This document shows, one piece after another, positions 1 to 7,929 of a DNA stretch of 33,993 nucleotides. The stretch's first letter is position 1. Each line of letters begins with the position of its first letter. Origin of the DNA: Bacteroidota bacterium (GTDB lineage Bacteria > Bacteroidota > Bacteroidia > Bacteroidales > DTGW01); contig JAKPQD010000048.1 of NCBI GenBank assembly GCA_029572965.1, forward strand, positions 1 through 33,993, given 5' to 3'. Under the pieces are notes generated by a model, which was not told the origin of the DNA, made no database searches, and was given only the letters and a program-made list of their open reading frames with translations. A program made the position numbers and the translations under genes.

Positions 1-140
1 TAATATTGGTTTTTAAATTATTACAAAGATAATGCTGCCCTGCTACATTTCGCTCCGGCTACGCCTGCGCTTCATTTCGCAGGGCAGCATTATCTGGTTA
101 CTTTTATGAGTGTTTACACAATCTTTTTTATACTACCAAA
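1..140. repeat. Left terminal inverted repeat with internal hairpin
   Basis: Positions 1-140 are the exact reverse complement of 33854-33993; the match stops at 140/33854. Inside lies a 16-bp perfect stem (28-43 with 79-94, beginning GATAATGCTGCC) around a 35-nt loop in which CATTTCGC occurs at 46-53 and again, reaching into the 3' stem, at 73-80. The element carries no ORF. A hairpin-bearing repeat found at both ends in opposite orientation is best read as a dispersed extragenic repeat or MITE-like unit at which assembly stopped. A true biological terminal repeat is less likely, because the interior is housekeeping metabolism. Confidence 0.85.
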
Positions 141-245
141 ACATTTAGTATTCAAATCTTTGATTAATTTGACAGATTTATCAGGTAATTGGCTGTTGCC
201 ATTAATAAACCAAATCAATGCATGGGTGTCAAGCAGAAGTTCCAT
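114..245 (-). pseudogene. Truncated PIN-domain (VapC-like) toxin
   Basis: A 43-codon ORF starts at ATG 245-243, overlapping the antitoxin stop as TAATG. Its start, MELLLDTHALIWFINGN, is the typical beginning of PIN-domain toxins, with the first catalytic Asp in LLLDTHAL. PIN proteins are about 125-140 aa, so only the first third is present. Homology ends at residue ~36, exactly where the 140-bp terminal repeat begins; the last residues and the stop at 114-116 are encoded by the repeat. The gene was either interrupted by the repeat or joined to it by assembly. It lacks the remaining acidic residues and should be inactive as shown. Confidence 0.6.
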
Positions 246-448
246 TACATGTACTCCTTAAAGTCTTCCAACGGCTCATCAAAATCATCATGCATTGTCA
301 TTAATCCTTTTCCACATCCAAATTTACGCTCCTTTACCTTATCTTTTTCTTTTTGCTTTGCCTTCAAAAATTCAACAAAGTCATCCACTTCCTTAATCAT
401 TGAAGGCGGCAAAGAGCTTATTTTTGTATATAACATGGTGACTGTCAT
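245..448 (-). CDS. DUF2281-type antitoxin (VapB-like)
   Basis: This small acidic/basic protein has the LYTKISSLPPSMIKEVDDFVE pattern of DUF2281 proteins, which are usually encoded just before a PIN-domain toxin. The family suggests an antitoxin that binds the toxin and its own operator. An upstream ATG at 487 is in frame, but family members begin close to the LYTKISSLP motif, so ATG 448 (67 aa) or ATG 436 is preferred. The stop overlaps the start of the PIN remnant by one base (TAATG), which implies translational coupling. The C-terminal half (DDFDEPLEDFKEYM) is the toxin-facing tail expected of this family. Function is inferred from family and context. Confidence 0.6.
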   Translation of the reverse strand: MTVTMLYTKISSLPPSMIKEVDDFVEFLKAKQKEKDKVKERKFGCGKGLMTMHDDFDEPLEDFKEYM

Positions 449-519
449 AATCTTTATACTTTTTGTAAAGATAAAACAAATACTCAAAAAATGTAAACCG
501 AAGTTCGTAACAGTTTAAC

Positions 520-1005
520 TTAATTTAAAAGTATTTTTGCCTTCTCATTGATTTTAACAAGCATTTCTTTCAATTTTTTAAGATCATCAACACTATCTGC
601 TTTAAAGTTATACTTGATTATCTGGTCATTATAAAATATTTCAAGCTTATTTAGCGCATTAACTGCACTATTGTTAGGGTATTTTGTATGGAGCCTATTT
701 TTATTGATTTTCAGCTTTATATTTAAGGACTTAATATTTTCATCTAAAAAATTATATCGGATAGCTGAATTATTCATATTTACTGTCACTCCCAAAATGT
801 CAAACTGCAAAAGGCCAATTTTCTTCACATTAGGGTAAAATATAAATACATTAGAAATTATCATCACACAAATACATACAAAATAAAACGTATCAATAGG
901 TTTATGGGTATAGTAAATAAAACCTCTAATTATCAATACAATAATAACACTCAATATAATCTGAGGGATAAAAGTTCTCTTTAATATTTTATACTGTATC
1001 TGCAT
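520..1005 (-). CDS. Hypothetical two-helix membrane protein
   Basis: 161 aa, not recognised as a named family. Two hydrophobic segments lie near the N-terminus (about residues 13-32 and 40-58), followed by a ~100-residue soluble part rich in Asn, Ile and Lys. The short loop between the helices places the C-terminal domain on the cytoplasmic side if the topology is N-in/C-in. The layout (two helices, then a small beta-rich domain and a final amphipathic helix) resembles PH-like bacterial membrane proteins, but no diagnostic motif is visible. It is transcribed in the same direction as the lactate permease yet separated from it by a terminator, so it is probably a single-gene unit. It is very AT-rich. 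Confidence 0.5.
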   Translation of the reverse strand: MQIQYKILKRTFIPQIILSVIIVLIIRGFIYYTHKPIDTFYFVCICVMIISNVFIFYPNVKKIGLLQFDILGVTVNMNNSAIRYNFLDENIKSLNIKLKINKNRLHTKYPNNSAVNALNKLEIFYNDQIIKYNFKADSVDDLKKLKEMLVKINEKAKILLN

Positions 1006-1027
1006 GTTTCAAAATTTAAATATAAAA

Positions 1028-1054
1028 CCTCCGAAGAGATCTATTCTTCAGAGG
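1028..1054 (-). terminator. Rho-independent terminator after the lactate permease
   Basis: A 10-bp stem with one G-U pair (1028-1037 with 1045-1054), followed on the minus strand by TTTTATATTT. It lies about 33 nt past the permease stop. Confidence 0.6.
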
Positions 1055-1086
1055 CTTATAACATATCTTAATAAATATTAAGCAAC

Positions 1087-2682
1087 TTAGCAATTCAACA
1101 ACAGCAACAGCACAGTAAACAGCGAGGTAACCGTTGTCAGGATAAGTGCAAAAACAAAGGCTATGCGGATAACCTTATTTTCTTCGCCTATTTTATCAAT
1201 AGAAGCAGCTGCATTTTGCAATTTGGCCGGTGAAATAACGCTGGCCAACCCTCCTCCAAATGCCAATCCGGCAGTGATAATGATAAGTCCGGTTACAGGA
1301 AGTGCAAGTTCTTTAGCCGTAGTAAGTGAATACTTGGCAAACATAGCTATAGTAGAAGCCTCGCTACCAGTAATAAAACCACCAAACAAGCCTATAAAAG
1401 TAACCACAGCGCCATAAGCCGAATGGAAGAAATCTGCAGAATAAGTAGCCAGTACCTTTATCATGCTGGGTACAACAAAACCCTTGTCCACAATGCTATA
1501 GCCTGACATATTCATAATCTCGCCAATAGCAAAGAAAATGGCCGCAGCAAAAACCGGACGCGGGGCACGCTTCCACCATACCTTTAAAGTGTCTTTCATT
1601 TGGGCTTTTGTGGGTTTAAGAAATGGTATAGCCAGCACAACACTTACAAAAATCCAGGTATAAGCCTGCCACAAAAAACGAGTATCAAGGGGTTTTCCAT
1701 CAGCACATAATCCTGTAACAGGTAATTTGAGCGTTCTATAAAGATAGTTGAACACATCTTTAGGCAAATTCAGCATCAGGATGAGCCCAATAAGTATAAG
1801 CCATGGCATTAGCGCTTTCCACAAAGGATAAGACTTTTCATATTCGAGCTCCTCAGGTGTAAGGCGGCTTTTGTCAATCACCTTCATTCCTTTCACTTTT
1901 AGGAATAGCACCATCATAGCAATAACTGCAATGCCGCACATCACGCCGGTAAGCACAACCAGGTTGTCATAACGGTTAGTAAAATAAGCTACCACGCCAA
2001 TAGTCAGGCCTGTCACCAGACATGGGACCCATCCTTCTTTGATAGCCTGCCATTTACCTACAATCCACAACATACAGAAGCCAATAAGTGTTGATACTAC
2101 AGGCAAGAACATGTAAAACACCATCCCTGCCTGGTGAAGGCTGATTTCATTGCCCGGGCCCAAGAAATTATTGGCCACATCGACAAACACTACAATAGGA
2201 GCCCCTAATAATGCATAAGTACAAAGCGAATCGTATCCAATTGCAGGCAGGGCAATAGCTACGTAAGTTGAATAACCCATAGCCACAAGAATTGGAGGCA
2301 ATAGCGATACCGGAGTTGCCCCAACGGCCACCATCAAAGTCCCAAAACCAATGTTTATAAGCATAATCTGAATGGCACGGCTCTCGCTCGAGATGGTCTT
2401 TACAAAAATGATGATACGTTTCAGTGCTCCTGTTTTTTCCATAAATGCCATTTGCAGCAAAGATGTGGCTACAATGAGCGATACCGAGAACGAACGGATA
2501 AGCCCTGCCCCGGTTGACCGCAATAAAACTTCTATTGAGGTGTTGAAAAAGAAAAAGGCAACCAGTGAAACAGCCAGCCAACCTGCAATACCACTGATAT
2601 CCGCAGCTTTTCTGAATACAATGAGCATTACCAATATTACTGCTATTGGTAATAAGGTAAGTAATAATTGTGTTATTGACAT
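1087..2682 (-). CDS. L-lactate permease (LldP/LctP family)
   Basis: 531 aa, close to the usual ~550 aa of the lactate permease family (Pfam Lactate_perm). It is almost entirely hydrophobic, with about 13 predicted helices. Family signatures are visible: the early ISGIAGWLAVSLVA segment, GALKRI, the Gly/Pro-rich VGATPVSLLPP motif around residue 120, and the C-terminal GGFITGSEASTIAMF and FGGGLASVISPAKLQNAA stretches. Members carry lactate or glycolate with protons across the inner membrane. The start at 2682 gives a clean first helix. It is followed by its own terminator and preceded by the terminator of the SSS symporter, so it is probably monocistronic. Two carboxylate transporters in a row suggest use of short organic acids. 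Confidence 0.85.
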   Translation of the reverse strand: MSITQLLLTLLPIAVILVMLIVFRKAADISGIAGWLAVSLVAFFFFNTSIEVLLRSTGAGLIRSFSVSLIVATSLLQMAFMEKTGALKRIIIFVKTISSESRAIQIMLINIGFGTLMVAVGATPVSLLPPILVAMGYSTYVAIALPAIGYDSLCTYALLGAPIVVFVDVANNFLGPGNEISLHQAGMVFYMFLPVVSTLIGFCMLWIVGKWQAIKEGWVPCLVTGLTIGVVAYFTNRYDNLVVLTGVMCGIAVIAMMVLFLKVKGMKVIDKSRLTPEELEYEKSYPLWKALMPWLILIGLILMLNLPKDVFNYLYRTLKLPVTGLCADGKPLDTRFLWQAYTWIFVSVVLAIPFLKPTKAQMKDTLKVWWKRAPRPVFAAAIFFAIGEIMNMSGYSIVDKGFVVPSMIKVLATYSADFFHSAYGAVVTFIGLFGGFITGSEASTIAMFAKYSLTTAKELALPVTGLIIITAGLAFGGGLASVISPAKLQNAAASIDKIGEENKVIRIAFVFALILTTVTSLFTVLLLLLNC

Positions 2683-2730
2683 AAAATTTAGATGTTAGTT
2701 ATTAGTTGACAATTGTTAGTGCTAAAAAAA

Positions 2731-2764
2731 ATAGCCCGAAACCTTGTCATGAATTTCGGGCTAT
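2731..2764 (-). terminator. Terminator after the SSS symporter
   Basis: An 11-bp perfect stem (ATAGCCCGAAA at 2731-2741 with TTTCGGGCTAT at 2754-2764) and a 12-nt loop, followed on the minus strand by a run of T (2724-2730). It lies 40 nt past the symporter stop. Confidence 0.75.
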
Positions 2765-2804
2765 AAATGTATTTAGTATTTTAAACTTTTTAAATAAAAC
2801 GTGC

Positions 2805-4421
2805 CTATTTTATTCCTTTAAAACAATTGTCCAGATGGGCTTCATCCAGTTTACTTTTAGCTGTAACCCCCACAATTGCTGTAACAAGTGTTGAAACAGG
2901 AAGCGCTATGATAATAGGGTCAACAAGTGCCAGTTTAGCCAGTGCTGTTTCTTTTACCAGCGAAGGTTTATCAAACAACAGGTTACATAATTGCAAGCTT
3001 GAGGCTTCTTTTTCGTGAATAAAGAAAATCCAGAACACACCAACGACAAAACCAGCTATCATCCCTGAAATAACAGCTTTTGTAGATATTTTGCGGATAT
3101 ATAAAGCAGAAACATAAGCAGGTAAAAATGATGCTGCACATAAACCAAAGAAAAGCGCTGTGCCAGTAGCAATAATCTGCATACTCACATCCAATTTCCC
3201 TGAAAAGTAAGCAATAACAACACTAATAAGGATACCAACCAAAACCCCTGTACGTGATATAAACAGCGGATTTCCTTTTTTATTAAACGCTTTTTGATAC
3301 ACATCGCGACCTGCGGCAGAACCCATAGCATGAAACTGGCTGCTTAGTGTACTCATGGCAGCGGCAATCAGCGTCAAAAGAAAAATAGCCCCATACCATG
3401 TTGGCAGATATTGCTTGATAAATACCGGGATAATTTTGTCATTGCCCCCGGCAGCTACAACAGATATTTTACCTGTACTTTCGAAAAAGAAAACGTTTGA
3501 TAATGCCCCTACAATAAAAGCCACACCAGTCATCATAATAATAAATATACCTCCGGAAATAACAGCACGGTTAAGCTCGCGGTTACTCTTTACAGTCATA
3601 AAACGCAATACCAGCTGAGGTTGGGCCAATACACCAATTCCAACACCCATTACAATAGTGGTCACCAAAGTCCACCAGATAGGCGAACCAAATGCAGGCA
3701 TTGATGTCCAGCCCATAAAACCACCTTTGACCAACTTAGCAGCCTGGTCTTGCACCTCGGCATGTCCAAAGAGGTTGGTAAGCTTGGTATGGGCCTCGGT
3801 AATACCACCTAACGAAGCATAAGAATATACCAACAGGAATATCATCCCGATAAACATAATAGCCCCTTGGAAAGTCTCGGTGTACATAACGCCTTTGATA
3901 CCACCCATCCATACATATATGGCTACAATGGTTGCAAAAAAGAAAAGTGAAACTTCATACGAAATGCCAAAATGTGCCTGAATATAATCTGAACCGCCTT
4001 TTAACACAGCTGCAGCATAAATAGGCATGAAAAGAAAGATAATACCGCCGGCAAAACCTTGTATAAATTTTGATTTAAAACGTGTTGCCAACAATTCGGG
4101 AAATGTATGGGCATCGAGGTTATGACCCATTTGGCGTGTACGCTTTCCGAATACAATAAAAGCAATGAAAATGCCCATAAAAATATTGAGGAAAGTAAGC
4201 CAAAGCAAACCCATCCCCAATGTTCCGGCAGCACCGCCAAATCCAACTATAGCTGAAGTACTGATAAACGTTGAGCCATAAGATAAAGCCATAATCAGCG
4301 GGTGGATTTTACGTCCGCCAACTAAGTAATCTGCTGAGCTTTTGGTGTGTTTGTAACCTAAATAACCCAAATAGGTTATTACAAAAAGGTATATTAATAC
4401 CACAATAATGTCAAATAACAT
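2805..4421 (-). CDS. Sodium:solute symporter (SSS family)
   Basis: 538 aa with about 13 hydrophobic helices. SSS hallmarks include the first-helix GYLGYKHTKSSADYLVGGRK junction, SYGSTFISTSAIVGFGG in TM2 (Na+-site region), WMGGIKGVMYTETFQG and GIGVLAQPQLVLRFM. The extended N-terminal form with the AALSTLSSQFHAMGS-type motif resembles monocarboxylate, acetate or pantothenate symporters, but the substrate cannot be read from sequence. The start at 4421 is supported by a strong Shine-Dalgarno (GAAAGGAG) about 6 nt upstream. A 59-codon membrane protein lies 17 nt upstream, an arrangement typical of SSS carriers with a small partner. The gene ends in its own terminator. Confidence 0.85.
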   Translation of the reverse strand: MLFDIIVVLIYLFVITYLGYLGYKHTKSSADYLVGGRKIHPLIMALSYGSTFISTSAIVGFGGAAGTLGMGLLWLTFLNIFMGIFIAFIVFGKRTRQMGHNLDAHTFPELLATRFKSKFIQGFAGGIIFLFMPIYAAAVLKGGSDYIQAHFGISYEVSLFFFATIVAIYVWMGGIKGVMYTETFQGAIMFIGMIFLLVYSYASLGGITEAHTKLTNLFGHAEVQDQAAKLVKGGFMGWTSMPAFGSPIWWTLVTTIVMGVGIGVLAQPQLVLRFMTVKSNRELNRAVISGGIFIIMMTGVAFIVGALSNVFFFESTGKISVVAAGGNDKIIPVFIKQYLPTWYGAIFLLTLIAAAMSTLSSQFHAMGSAAGRDVYQKAFNKKGNPLFISRTGVLVGILISVVIAYFSGKLDVSMQIIATGTALFFGLCAASFLPAYVSALYIRKISTKAVISGMIAGFVVGVFWIFFIHEKEASSLQLCNLLFDKPSLVKETALAKLALVDPIIIALPVSTLVTAIVGVTAKSKLDEAHLDNCFKGIK

Positions 4422-4438
4422 AGCCAGCTCCTTTCTTT

Positions 4439-4618
4439 TTAAAGATTTTCTTCAATTTGTTTTTCTTCTTTTTCCCATTTTACTTCTTCTGTAATTTGGG
4501 ATTCTTCATTGTTGCCGCCTTTGTTCCAGTTGTACAAACCATAAACAATACAGGCGACAGCACTTAGAAAGCTCAGCAGGTATGCTGCCAAAATCCAAGG
4601 GTCGGTGATTCCTAACAT
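4439..4618 (-). CDS. Symporter small accessory protein
   Basis: 59 aa, starting at ATG 4618. It begins MLGITDPWILAAYLLSF, continues as one transmembrane helix to about residue 28, then YNWNKG and a charged Glu/Lys tail. The pattern DPW, single helix, (Y/N)W at the membrane edge matches the short proteins found directly upstream of SSS sodium symporters and annotated as symporter small accessory proteins. It is the first gene of a two-gene unit with the symporter, 17 nt upstream of it. The likely role is to assemble with, or stabilise, the carrier in the inner membrane; this is family inference. Easily missed because of its length. Confidence 0.75.
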   Translation of the reverse strand: MLGITDPWILAAYLLSFLSAVACIVYGLYNWNKGGNNEESQITEEVKWEKEEKQIEENL

Positions 4619-4673
4619 AGTGTTTTGTTTTTATTTGGTTAATAATGTTTAGTTGGCGAAAATGTATAAAAAA

Positions 4674-4703
4674 AAGCCGGAACAAAAAAATATGTTTCGG
4701 CTT
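4674..4703 (-). terminator. Terminator of the porin-paaK operon
   Basis: A 10-bp stem with one G-U pair (AAGCCGGAAC at 4674-4683 with GTTTCGGCTT at 4694-4703), followed on the minus strand by a long T run. It lies 21 nt past the paaK stop and closes the porin-paaK-ACT-paaK unit. Confidence 0.75.
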
Positions 4704-4724
4704 AAATCTGTGACTTATTGTTAT

Positions 4725-6026
4725 TTAATTCAATTTTCTATTATCAATAACCCTTTTAGCTTTGCCTTCGCTACGTTGGATGGTTTTAGGCTCCACCAGC
4801 TTCACATCGACACCAATACCCAAAGCACTTTCAAGACTGTGTTGCAATTTTTTGCTCAAGCCTTGCAATTCGCTGATGCGGTCAGTAAAATATTCCTGCT
4901 CCACCTCTACCTGCAACTGCATAACATCGAGGTTATGAACCCTGTCAACAGTAATGAGATAATGAGGTTGAAGCCCGTCAATCTTAAGCAGCACCTCCTC
5001 TATCTGCGATGGAAAAACGTTAACCCCTCGAATGATAAGCATATCATCACTACGGCCGGTACATTTTTCCATACGTACCAAGGTACGGCCACATTTACAT
5101 TTTTCGTAATGCAAGCGGGTCAGGTCACGGGTACGGTAACGAATGAGCGGAAGTGCTTCTTTGGTAATACAGGTAAATACCAGCTCGCCCAATTCGCCTT
5201 CTGGCAATACTTCCAATGTTTTTGGGTCAATAATTTCAGGGATAAAATGGTCTTCAAAAACATGCAAGCCACATTGGTGTTCACATTCGCTGGATACACC
5301 AGGGCCAATAACTTCGCTCAATCCAAAAATATCAATAGCTTTAATATGGAGCTTTTCTTCAATCTCCTTACGCATAGTTTCTGTCCATGGCTCAGCCCCG
5401 AAAACACCAACCCTGAGTTTCAGGTCGCTACGTTTATATTGGCTTTCGTCAATAGCCTCAGCCAAATATAAAGCATAAGAAGGGGTACAAGCCAATACAG
5501 TACTTCCAAAGTCGTGCATCAATTGGATTTGACGTTGCGTGTTACCTCCAGAAATAGGAATAACCGTGGCCCCAATCTTTTCACTACCATAATGAAGGCC
5601 CAAACCTCCAGTGAAAAGGCCATAACCATAAGCAATATGAATTACGTCATGTTTGTGTGCCCCGGCAGCAGTCAATGTACGGGCTATTACCTCACTCCAG
5701 GTAGCCAAATCCTTGCGTGTATAGCCTACAACTGTTGGCTTTCCCGTTGTTCCGGACGATGCATGCACCCTGACCACTTCGCTCATAGGAACAGCAAATA
5801 GCCCATAAGGATAATTGTCACGCAAATCTTGTTTAACGGTAAAAGGCAGTTTATGTAAATCATCAACACTCCTGATATCCTCAGGAACGAGGTGTGCTTG
5901 TTGCATTTTTTCGCGGTAAGCAGGAACATTGTGATAAACACGTTGTACAGTCTCGATGAGTCTTTTGCTTTGGCATTCGCGCATCTCCTCGCGACTCATA
6001 CACTCAAAAGTCTTATTCCAAATCAT
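4725..6026 (-). CDS. paaK: Phenylacetate-CoA ligase (copy 1)
   Basis: 433 aa, the normal length. It activates phenylacetate, or a related aryl or short acid, to the CoA thioester with ATP, in the cytoplasm. Visible motifs: phosphate-binding [16 protein letters not shown] (residues ~88-103), [40 protein letters not shown], the C-domain hinge [16 protein letters not shown] and the terminal [12 protein letters not shown] with the catalytic-type Lys. A CxC pair (KCKCGRT) fits the Cys-rich turn of PaaK. It follows the double-ACT gene by 21 nt and is last in the operon. In anaerobes such ligases sit with aryl-2-oxoacid oxidoreductases and ACT proteins and work in aromatic amino acid breakdown or salvage; no oxidoreductase is in the window. 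Confidence 0.88.
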   Translation of the reverse strand: MIWNKTFECMSREEMRECQSKRLIETVQRVYHNVPAYREKMQQAHLVPEDIRSVDDLHKLPFTVKQDLRDNYPYGLFAVPMSEVVRVHASSGTTGKPTVVGYTRKDLATWSEVIARTLTAAGAHKHDVIHIAYGYGLFTGGLGLHYGSEKIGATVIPISGGNTQRQIQLMHDFGSTVLACTPSYALYLAEAIDESQYKRSDLKLRVGVFGAEPWTETMRKEIEEKLHIKAIDIFGLSEVIGPGVSSECEHQCGLHVFEDHFIPEIIDPKTLEVLPEGELGELVFTCITKEALPLIRYRTRDLTRLHYEKCKCGRTLVRMEKCTGRSDDMLIIRGVNVFPSQIEEVLLKIDGLQPHYLITVDRVHNLDVMQLQVEVEQEYFTDRISELQGLSKKLQHSLESALGIGVDVKLVEPKTIQRSEGKAKRVIDNRKLN

Positions 6027-6047
6027 GATAAAATCTTAAATCAGGTA

Positions 6048-6479
6048 TTATTTCTTTTCTTTAAAAATATCATTGCCCGACACCAAACGAAGCTTGTTGC
6101 TTTCGATGATTTTAAAAGCTTTTTGCCTGTCATCGGTACGCATCACTATAATGCCATTATTATCTAATTCGAAAGCATACATATATTCTATACCCACCTG
6201 GGCATCGGAGAAGTGCTTTAAAGCCTCTGCAAAAGCCCCTGCATAAGTAGGCGTTTCAATAGCAATAACATCGGTCATGTTAACACTAAACCCTTTGTTT
6301 TTCAAAAGTCGTAACGCTTCTTCCGGGTCAGATACAATAAGTCGCAATATGCCATATTCAGAAGTATCGGCAATACTCATTGCTGCGATGTTAATCTTCT
6401 CCTGTCCAAGAGTTTCAAGGACTTCTGTGAGCCTTCCACTCTTATTTTCCAAAAAAATGGATAATTGTTTGATTGACAT
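6048..6479 (-). CDS. Tandem ACT-domain regulatory protein
   Basis: 143 aa made of two ACT-like repeats (about residues 4-70 and 72-138). The first reads KQLSIFLENKSGRLTEVLETL, the classic beta-loop-alpha ligand-binding start with the Gly-Arg turn, followed by SEYGILRLIVSDPEEA. No catalytic domain is attached. Stand-alone double-ACT proteins of this kind are regularly encoded between or beside phenylacetate-CoA ligase genes, and ACT domains bind amino acids, so it probably senses an aromatic or branched-chain amino acid for this operon or its enzymes; that is inference. It lies between the two ligase genes, 21 nt before copy 1. A 110-bp AT-rich repeat-bearing gap precedes it. Confidence 0.8.
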   Translation of the reverse strand: MSIKQLSIFLENKSGRLTEVLETLGQEKINIAAMSIADTSEYGILRLIVSDPEEALRLLKNKGFSVNMTDVIAIETPTYAGAFAEALKHFSDAQVGIEYMYAFELDNNGIIVMRTDDRQKAFKIIESNKLRLVSGNDIFKEKK

Positions 6480-6485
6480 ACCTTA

Positions 6486-6588
6486 TTCAATTAGTTAATT
6501 AGCAAATTAGGTAATTAGCAAATGAAGAAACTACATTTTTCAATTTCTTTCATTGGCTAATTTTCACATTCTCGAATTTTCAAATTAG
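6486..6588 (+). repeat. AT-rich dispersed intergenic repeat, copy A
   Basis: This gap between the ACT and second ligase genes is built of GCTAATT/CAAATTAG-type modules. Its 36-bp core (6553-6588) matches the reverse complement of 14731-14766 at 34 of 36 positions. The flanking AATTAGCAAATGAA module is also shared with the leuC-leuD gap. Confidence 0.7.
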
Positions 6589-6589
6589 T

Positions 6590-7900
6590 TTAATATTGTT
6601 TTCTGTTGTCTTTTACACGCAAAGCCTTGCCTTCGCATGGAGGAAAGTGGTTTGGCTGCACCAGTTTCACTTTTGGCGTAACCAGCACCTCGTTTTTCAC
6701 TTCATTGGTGATAATTTTCGACAATTTTTCAAGTTTTGAATAATTGTCAAGAAAATTGCCATCCAATACTTCCACTTCAATAATCATTTCATCTACGCCA
6801 TCAATAGTTTCGAGCTGAATCATATAATTATTGCCGACTTCAGGAATTTGCATCAGCACTTTTTCAATCTGCATAGGAAATACATTACACCCGCGGATGA
6901 TAAACATATCGTCGCTACGGCCTTTCATACGGTCGATACGGCGATGTGTACGTCCGCAAGGGCAGCTGCCGGGCAAAAACCTCGTCAGGTCGCGTGTACG
7001 ATAACGAAGTATTGGCATTGCTTGTCTGTCAAGCGAAGTAAGTACCAACTCCCCTATTTCACCTTCGGGTACATGCTGTAAAGTAACCGGGTCAATGATT
7101 TCGGCATAAAAAGCATCTTCCCAAAGGTGCATACCATTTTGATATTCACATTCAAAAGCCACACCAGGGCCATTCATTTCAGACAATCCATAAGAATTGT
7201 ACGCTTTGATACCCATCATTGCCTGGATACGTTGACGGGTCTCCTCTGTATGAGGCTCAGCACCAATAACCATGTGACGCAGGTCAGTATCTGTACGTGG
7301 ATCAAGGTTCATTTCCCTGAAAAAATCGACCAAATGCATAACATAGCTGGGGATAGTATGGATTACCGTAGTACCATAATCGCGCATCAGCTTAATCTGC
7401 CTTTTGCTGTTTCCGGCTCCTGCAGGAATGGTAAGCGCCCCAAGCCTTTCGGCTCCATACTGAAAGCCAAGCCCCCCGGTAAACAAGCCATAGCCGCTAA
7501 TATTCTGAAAAACGTCAGTATCTCGGGTCCCAACGGCAAAAAGCGAACGAGCTACGAGATTTGCCCAAGAGTCAATATCATGTTTTGAATGATATACAAC
7601 TGTAGGGTTTCCTGTTGTCCCGCTCGAAGAGTGCAAACGGATAACCTCACGCTTCTCGGCTGCCAGAAAACCATAAGGAAAATTACTACGCAAATCTTCT
7701 TTGGTAGTGAAAGGTATTTTTTCAATATCCTTAATACTTTTAAAACCGTCCGGATTAATTTTTTTTTCGGCAAACAACTTTTTGTAATACATAGACTGTG
7801 AGGCAAACCGAAGCGTCTTTTTCAAACGCTCGTACTGCAATATCTGCAAATCAACCTGCGATAACGTCTCTAATTCCTTTTCCCAATATTGCTGATTCAT
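6590..7900 (-). CDS. paaK: Phenylacetate-CoA ligase (copy 2)
   Basis: 436 aa, an adenylate-forming ligase of the PaaK family. Motifs: HSSSGTTGNPTVVYHS (residues ~90-105), [62 protein letters not shown] and the C-terminal EGKALRVKDNRKQY. The phosphate loop has Asn where copy 1 has the usual Lys, a difference that also marks a recognised Bacteroidales subgroup. It has diverged well beyond a recent duplication of copy 1, which points to a different acid substrate. The porin gene ends 29 nt upstream, so the two are probably cotranscribed. CoA activation is well supported; the exact substrate is not. Confidence 0.86.
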   Translation of the reverse strand: MNQQYWEKELETLSQVDLQILQYERLKKTLRFASQSMYYKKLFAEKKINPDGFKSIKDIEKIPFTTKEDLRSNFPYGFLAAEKREVIRLHSSSGTTGNPTVVYHSKHDIDSWANLVARSLFAVGTRDTDVFQNISGYGLFTGGLGFQYGAERLGALTIPAGAGNSKRQIKLMRDYGTTVIHTIPSYVMHLVDFFREMNLDPRTDTDLRHMVIGAEPHTEETRQRIQAMMGIKAYNSYGLSEMNGPGVAFECEYQNGMHLWEDAFYAEIIDPVTLQHVPEGEIGELVLTSLDRQAMPILRYRTRDLTRFLPGSCPCGRTHRRIDRMKGRSDDMFIIRGCNVFPMQIEKVLMQIPEVGNNYMIQLETIDGVDEMIIEVEVLDGNFLDNYSKLEKLSKIITNEVKNEVLVTPKVKLVQPNHFPPCEGKALRVKDNRKQY

Positions 7901-7929
7901 TGTAAGTTTTGTTAGTGTGAAAACAGGGG

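Noticed and set aside
189-518. 109-codon plus-strand ORF over the antitoxin
   Set aside because: It is antisense to the DUF2281-like gene, whose TAATG coupling with the PIN remnant supports the minus strand.
4653-5471. 272-codon plus-strand ORF opposite paaK copy 1
   Set aside because: It runs antisense to a ligase with all family motifs; its own protein shows no recognisable domain and odd composition.
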